The notes under the pieces were generated by a model, which was not told the DNA's origin, searched no databases, and saw nothing but the letters and a program-made list of their open reading frames with translations. The position numbers were made by a program, and so were the translations under genes. A stretch of 37,934 nt of DNA from Planctomycetota bacterium (lineage in GTDB: Bacteria > Planctomycetota > UBA8742 > JACQVU01 > JANLHZ01): assembly GCA_024653775.1 (NCBI GenBank), contig JANLHZ010000012.1, forward strand, positions 1 to 37,934, given 5' to 3'. Shown one piece after another: positions 34,860-37,934 of this stretch. Within the stretch, counting starts at the first letter, position 1. Every line of letters starts with the position of its first letter.

Positions 34860-34985
34860 ACCCCGTCAGGGGTGAAATGTTTGTAGCAAACAGTGCGGAT
34901 GAATGAGTAAAGCCCCGGAGGAGCGATATGTTTGTAGACGAGAACCAAAACTCCGCAAAAGCCCCGTAGGGGCGATATGTTTGTA
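34860..34985. repeat. Three spaced GCCCCGTAGGGGCGATATGT-type repeats
   Basis: Three related units start near 34861, 34912 and 34961, about 50 bases apart. Each has a short CCCC-GG dyad followed by ATGTTTGTA. The minus strand gives 'YKHIAP' peptides, a common spurious translation. Unit divergence and unequal partial matches argue against CRISPR. Confidence 0.75.
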
Positions 34986-35073
34986 AGCGCTTTTCAAAAA
35001 TCTTTGCAGGAAGCAAAGAAACGAGAAGTTAGTAATACAGAGGATTTGAACCACAGATGGACACGTATGAATT

Positions 35074-35125
35074 GTAGGGGCGCACCACGTGCGCCCGATG
35101 CGGACGGGGACGTCCGCGGTCCCAC
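35074..35125. repeat. Double-hairpin repeat directly before grpE
   Basis: An outer GTAGGG/TCCCAC stem encloses GGGCGCAC/GTGCGCCC and GCGGACG/CGTCCGC hairpins. It ends ten bases before the grpE ATG and covers the place where a ribosome site would be, so it may influence grpE translation. Confidence 0.75.
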
Positions 35126-35134
35126 TAAAAAGCG

Positions 35135-35758
35135 ATGGAAAACTCACAGGAACATAGCGAAAACGTCGAGCAGACTCCGGAGGAGACTTCCGCGGAAGAG
35201 CCGCAGGAATCTCCGGAGGAGAAGACGCGCCGGGAGCGAGAGGAGCTTCTTTCGAGTCTTCGCGCACTTGACGATGGCGCGCTGCTCGCGCTTTACCGAG
35301 AGGCGCATGAAGCCGCCTCGATGAAGGACCTCGCGCAGCGAACGAAGGCGGAGCACGAGAACTATAAGCGCAGATCGCAGACGGAACGCGAGAGCTGGTC
35401 GTTCATCTATCGAAAGGACGCGGTGCTCGCGCTGCTTCCCGTGTTCGACAATTTCGAGCGCGCGCTTTCGCATCACGCCGAGACGAAGACCGACGAGGAG
35501 CGTGAATTCCTCGCTGGACTCGAAGCTCTGGCTGACCTCTGGAAAGCCGCGTTCAAGAACCTTGGCGTAACGGAAATCGACACGGATTGTCTCTTCGATC
35601 CGAACCTTCACGAAGCCGTGACAAGTCTTGATGTCGCGAATGTTCCGCCGGGGACCATTGTATCCGTGTTCGAAAAAGGGTATAAACTGAAGGACAAGGT
35701 GATTCGCGCCGCCAAAGTCCAGGTGGCGAAGGCTCCGGAGGAAAAGCCGGAAGAATAG
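35135..35758 (+). CDS. grpE: Nucleotide exchange factor GrpE
   Basis: GrpE releases ADP from DnaK. The 207-residue product has an acidic N-terminus, a long helix (about residues 28-90) and the C-terminal beta domain, with LLPVFDNFERAL, FDPNLHEAV and the closing signature PGTIVSVFEKGYKLKDKVIR. The final KVIRAAKVQVAK departs from the family's RPAKV at one residue; the duplicated tail at 37454-37517 has the conserved proline. This suggests the present end was acquired with the PRTase/DprA insert. No Shine-Dalgarno is visible. Confidence 0.95.
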   Translation: MENSQEHSENVEQTPEETSAEEPQESPEEKTRREREELLSSLRALDDGALLALYREAHEAASMKDLAQRTKAEHENYKRRSQTERESWSFIYRKDAVLALLPVFDNFERALSHHAETKTDEEREFLAGLEALADLWKAAFKNLGVTEIDTDCLFDPNLHEAVTSLDVANVPPGTIVSVFEKGYKLKDKVIRAAKVQVAKAPEEKPEE

Positions 35759-35802
35759 CTAGGCAGAGTAATCATTTAGCTTCAATAATTGAGGTTTAAG
35801 AC

Positions 35803-36426
35803 ATGCAGAAGTTTAAAATTAAATCAAATTGCTATTTAAACAGAGACATTCAGGCCTATTATAATACAGATTATGTCGGTTTTCGTGAACCTGGGAATCC
35901 CGACTATATCAACACGCTAAAGAATATTCTTAACGACTGCGCACAAAATAAACTGAAATCAGCAGTTCAAGAATTGACAAACGTGCTGTTATCTGATATG
36001 AAGGCTTTAAGCGCGTCGTCACACTCAAATTCACTAATCGTTTGTGTTGTCCCGCGGGCAAAAGCGGAAAGTAATTATCATGCAGACCAGCTATTGTTCA
36101 AGTCAACCGTTCAAAAGGTTGTAAATCGCCTCGATAGTTTAGTAGACGGCACAAGCTATATCTGTCGTCATACGGACACAAAAACAACCCATATTAATAA
36201 GCCTCTCCGGGGTTTTTGTAACGAAGGGCGGAAGCCGTACCCTGGCATTACTGCCGATACCTGTACGATTATTTCGGATCGTTTGAACTCCGCTGATATT
36301 TTATTAATCGATGATATTTACACGAAAACAGTTAATATTGATGAAGATGCAATCCAAGCTTTGCTCGACATAGGAGCGCGTTCTGTCGTCTTTTATTCCG
36401 TTGGGCTAACGAAGAGAGATCGCTGA
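35803..36426 (+). CDS. Phosphoribosyltransferase-like protein, partner of DprA-like protein
   Basis: The 207-residue product has the PRPP-binding loop motif ADILLIDDIYTKTVNIDEDA near residues 165-184, in which two acidic residues follow a hydrophobic strand as in ComF and other type I phosphoribosyltransferases. The N-terminal part (about residues 1-110) is unfamiliar, with one strand-like segment (NSLIVCVVPRAKAE). TTGAGG lies 12 bases before the ATG. Codon use is AT-rich compared with grpE. It is followed after nine bases by the DprA-like gene, and the pair is bracketed by the grpE end and its duplicate. A nucleotide-signalling or DNA-uptake-related role is possible. Confidence 0.75.
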   Translation: MQKFKIKSNCYLNRDIQAYYNTDYVGFREPGNPDYINTLKNILNDCAQNKLKSAVQELTNVLLSDMKALSASSHSNSLIVCVVPRAKAESNYHADQLLFKSTVQKVVNRLDSLVDGTSYICRHTDTKTTHINKPLRGFCNEGRKPYPGITADTCTIISDRLNSADILLIDDIYTKTVNIDEDAIQALLDIGARSVVFYSVGLTKRDR

Positions 36427-36435
36427 AACTCTGCA

Positions 36436-37443
36436 ATGTATGGACGACTTATGAAGTATTTGGAGAAAGCAATCAATGTTTTAGCGGCTAAAACCTACAA
36501 GGGCATAGGCAGGGCGTGGATTGTTAAAAACATGAGGGGCAACGAATCGGTGGATGTCATCGTTTCTTTGCTGAACAAAAGTTTAGGGATGGATAACCAA
36601 ATAGCGCGGGATGATTTTGAAATGAAAAGAGAAATCATTAGGCAAGAAATTCAAAAATTAAGAGGGTTCGCGGATGGAGTTGTTGCGATAGGCGATGAAG
36701 ATTTTCCACGCTACAGAGGGAATGTAAAAAACAGCGATCAGCCAATCGCCATTTTCTACCGTGGCGAATTGGATTTATTGAAAATCGGGAATAAAAATAT
36801 TGCTGTTATTGGTTTGCTTGATCCAGGCTGCGACACCGAAACGATAGAAAAAGAAGTTGTCGCCGAATTTATAAAGAGAGGTGTTACTATTGTTGGTGGC
36901 TTGGCTTTAGGGTGCGATTCCATCGCGCACCGTCAGGCGCTGCTTTCGAGTGGAAAGACAATTGCCGTTCTTCCCGGTCCATTGAATAATATTCTGCCGA
37001 AGGCAAATGTGAATCTTGCAAACGAAATTGTGGAGAAAGGAGGTTTATTGATTTCTGAGTATTATCGGGATGCCATATCTAAAATGGAATTAAGAGGCAG
37101 ATATCAGGAGCGGGACAGACTGCAAGCTTTGTTTAGCGACTGTGTTGTATTGTCGGCAAGCTATGCAAAGAACGATCATGGACTCGATAGCGGATCGAGA
37201 CTTGCGATGGAGTTCGCCATGAAGTATTCTATACATAGAGCCGTTCTTTATGATCCGATCGCAAACGCTAACAGCCCAGAGCATGAGTTGAACAGGCAAA
37301 TAATAAAGGATGACGAAGATGTGATTACCGTTAACCGAAACAATTTACACCATAGTATAAGTAAAGTAGTCGCGTCGCACTTCGCTGCGAGTAAAAGTCT
37401 GAAATACCAAAAAGAGTTATTCGATATAGTTCAACCTATCTGA
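36436..37443 (+). CDS. DprA/Smf-like Rossmann protein
   Basis: The 335-residue product carries the DprA signature in order: NKNIAVIGLLDPG, GVTIVGGLALGCDSIAHRQA, GKTIAVLPGPLNNILPKANV and KGGLLISEYYRD. Classic DprA has SGxARGID at the second site, so the GLALGCD variant has lost the arginine. DprA proteins load RecA on incoming single-stranded DNA, while related SLOG-fold proteins bind nucleotides in conflict systems. Here the pairing with a phosphoribosyltransferase, the AT-rich codon use and the location in an insert favour an accessory function over competence. An in-frame ATG five codons later is an equally possible start. Confidence 0.85.
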   Translation: MYGRLMKYLEKAINVLAAKTYKGIGRAWIVKNMRGNESVDVIVSLLNKSLGMDNQIARDDFEMKREIIRQEIQKLRGFADGVVAIGDEDFPRYRGNVKNSDQPIAIFYRGELDLLKIGNKNIAVIGLLDPGCDTETIEKEVVAEFIKRGVTIVGGLALGCDSIAHRQALLSSGKTIAVLPGPLNNILPKANVNLANEIVEKGGLLISEYYRDAISKMELRGRYQERDRLQALFSDCVVLSASYAKNDHGLDSGSRLAMEFAMKYSIHRAVLYDPIANANSPEHELNRQIIKDDEDVITVNRNNLHHSISKVVASHFAASKSLKYQKELFDIVQPI

Positions 37444-37453
37444 TTATTAGGGG

Positions 37454-37517
37454 CAAGGTGATTCGCCCGGCGAAGGTGCAGGTGGCGAGGGAGCCTACGG
37501 AGAAGCAGGAAGAATAG
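37454..37517 (+). pseudogene. grpE: Duplicated 3' end of grpE, probably the original tail
   Basis: In frame it encodes KVIRPAKVQVAREPTEKQEE and stop, compared with KVIRAAKVQVAKAPEEKPEE at the end of grpE. Thirteen of 63 bases differ, about half of them silent. The stop codon lies one base before the fmdB ATG, an operon-like spacing, and it keeps the conserved proline of GrpE. It is therefore read as the native grpE end that was cut off by the insert. Confidence 0.88.
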
Positions 37518-37518
37518 T

Positions 37519-37794
37519 ATGCCGACGTACGATTATCAATGCCAGCAGTGCGGACACGCGTTCGAGAAGTTCCAGAAGATGTCGGAATCCGTGCTGAAGA
37601 AATGCCCCGAGTGCGGCGAACGCGCGCTCAAAAGACTCATGGGCACTGGCGCGGGAGTGATCTTCAAGGGCAAGGGTTTCTGGCAGACGGATTCGAAAAC
37701 GAAAAAGGCCGCGCCTCCCGCGAAATGCGACGCGATCACGGACGGAAGCGCCCCCGCGACACCATGCGCGTCCTGCCCCGCGGCTAAGGAATAG
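37519..37794 (+). CDS. FmdB family zinc-ribbon protein
   Basis: The 91-residue product begins MPTYDYQCQQCGHAFEKFQK and has a second pair CPECGE, the CxxC...CxxC ribbon of the FmdB putative regulator family. GTGAGVIFKGKGFWQTD follows, as usual. The C-terminus is alanine- and cysteine-rich (CDAITDG, CASCPAAKE). The molecular role of the family is not well established. Its ATG is one base after the duplicated grpE tail, so it was probably in one operon with grpE before the PRTase/DprA insertion. Confidence 0.9.
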   Translation: MPTYDYQCQQCGHAFEKFQKMSESVLKKCPECGERALKRLMGTGAGVIFKGKGFWQTDSKTKKAAPPAKCDAITDGSAPATPCASCPAAKE

Positions 37795-37830
37795 GAAACT
37801 ATCGTGGGCACATGGGACCGCGATAGTTTC
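37794..37830. repeat. GGAAACTATCG/CGATAGTTTC hairpin repeat
   Basis: A hairpin with ten-base arms starts just behind the fmdB stop and may serve as its terminator, although no T-run follows. The left arm and the next 11 bases are identical to 8647-8668. The remaining bases to the window end contain TTCGTGCAGATTCGTGTAAT-type degenerate repeats. Confidence 0.75.
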
Positions 37831-37934
37831 TTAATAATTATTCGTGCAGATTCGTGTAATTCGTGAACGAAAAACGACACTGTTCACTACAAATCAGCGT
37901 GAGCGTCAGAACAAAAAAGTTAAAAACGTCGGTT

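Noticed and set aside
34860-34985. Three evenly spaced repeats resembling a short CRISPR array
   Set aside because: The units are diverged and GC-dyad based, only three are present, there are no cas genes, and the sequence type is a known dispersed intergenic repeat.
21236-37517. Site-specific integration by a tyrosine recombinase restoring gene ends, as for islands in prfC, guaA or tRNA genes
   Set aside because: No integrase is encoded in any insert, three different targets are used, and the duplicated ends are long and diverged; single-crossover capture fits better, though an integrase in trans cannot be excluded.

Overview
The window is a bacterial chromosome segment with GC-rich genes, leading-strand and lagging-strand operons, and AT-rich accessory inserts. 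I recognise no rRNA and no transposase. The DUF4159-type toroid protein, the cytoplasmic Ser/Thr kinase with a type II secretion ATPase-like N-terminus and HEAT repeats, the two GroELs, and the dense palindromic intergenic repeats (the kind that give spurious peptides such as 'HGQDARAT' and 'YKHIAP') suggest a Planctomycetota/PVC-like or related lineage. This is an inference; no marker in the window fixes the phylum. FlaG implies a flagellated relative.

Layout. 1-5800: glmU, tRNA-Gln(TTG), rsmE, flaG plus a methyltransferase, and rfbD. 5840-11500: a large secreted DUF4159/toroid protein, a secreted protein of unknown function and a PGRP-type lipoprotein amidase. 11511-14061: a two-gene candidate restriction-modification unit (PD-(D/E)XK-like/HEAT protein plus an amino-methyltransferase). 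14206-19304: a GlpA-like glycerol-3-phosphate dehydrogenase, a Fic protein, a zinc-ribbon membrane protein and a VapBC-like pair. 19298-23452: ligA followed by a three-gene TIGR04255-type module and a duplicated ligA tail. 23899-28676: a Ser/Thr kinase followed by two paralogous exported membrane proteins, each followed by another copy of the kinase tail. 29128-37794: the chaperone cluster groEL1-groES-groEL2-dnaJ-grpE, a phosphoribosyltransferase/DprA pair, a duplicated grpE tail and an fmdB-family gene.

The most striking feature is a shared architecture at three unrelated core genes (ligA, the kinase, grpE). In each, accessory genes sit directly behind the 3' end of the core gene, and a second, diverged copy of that 3' end lies on the far side of the accessory genes. 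At grpE the distal tail copy ends one base before the fmdB start codon, so it looks like the original gene end, and the copy now attached to grpE looks like a replacement brought in with the cargo. The kinase locus has three tail copies separating two paralogous cargo genes, and the middle tail is a mosaic of the other two. This fits repeated single-crossover capture of cargo through the 3' end of a core gene. No integrase or transposase is visible.

The second theme is repeats. One family of about 190 bp (four full copies and one partial) has terminal arms that differ in sequence between copies yet stay complementary within each copy. A second class is formed by compact double-hairpin 'cloverleaf' repeats. 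Heptanucleotide tandem arrays lie upstream of glmU and dnaJ. Nearly every junction in the chaperone cluster carries a different repeat class.
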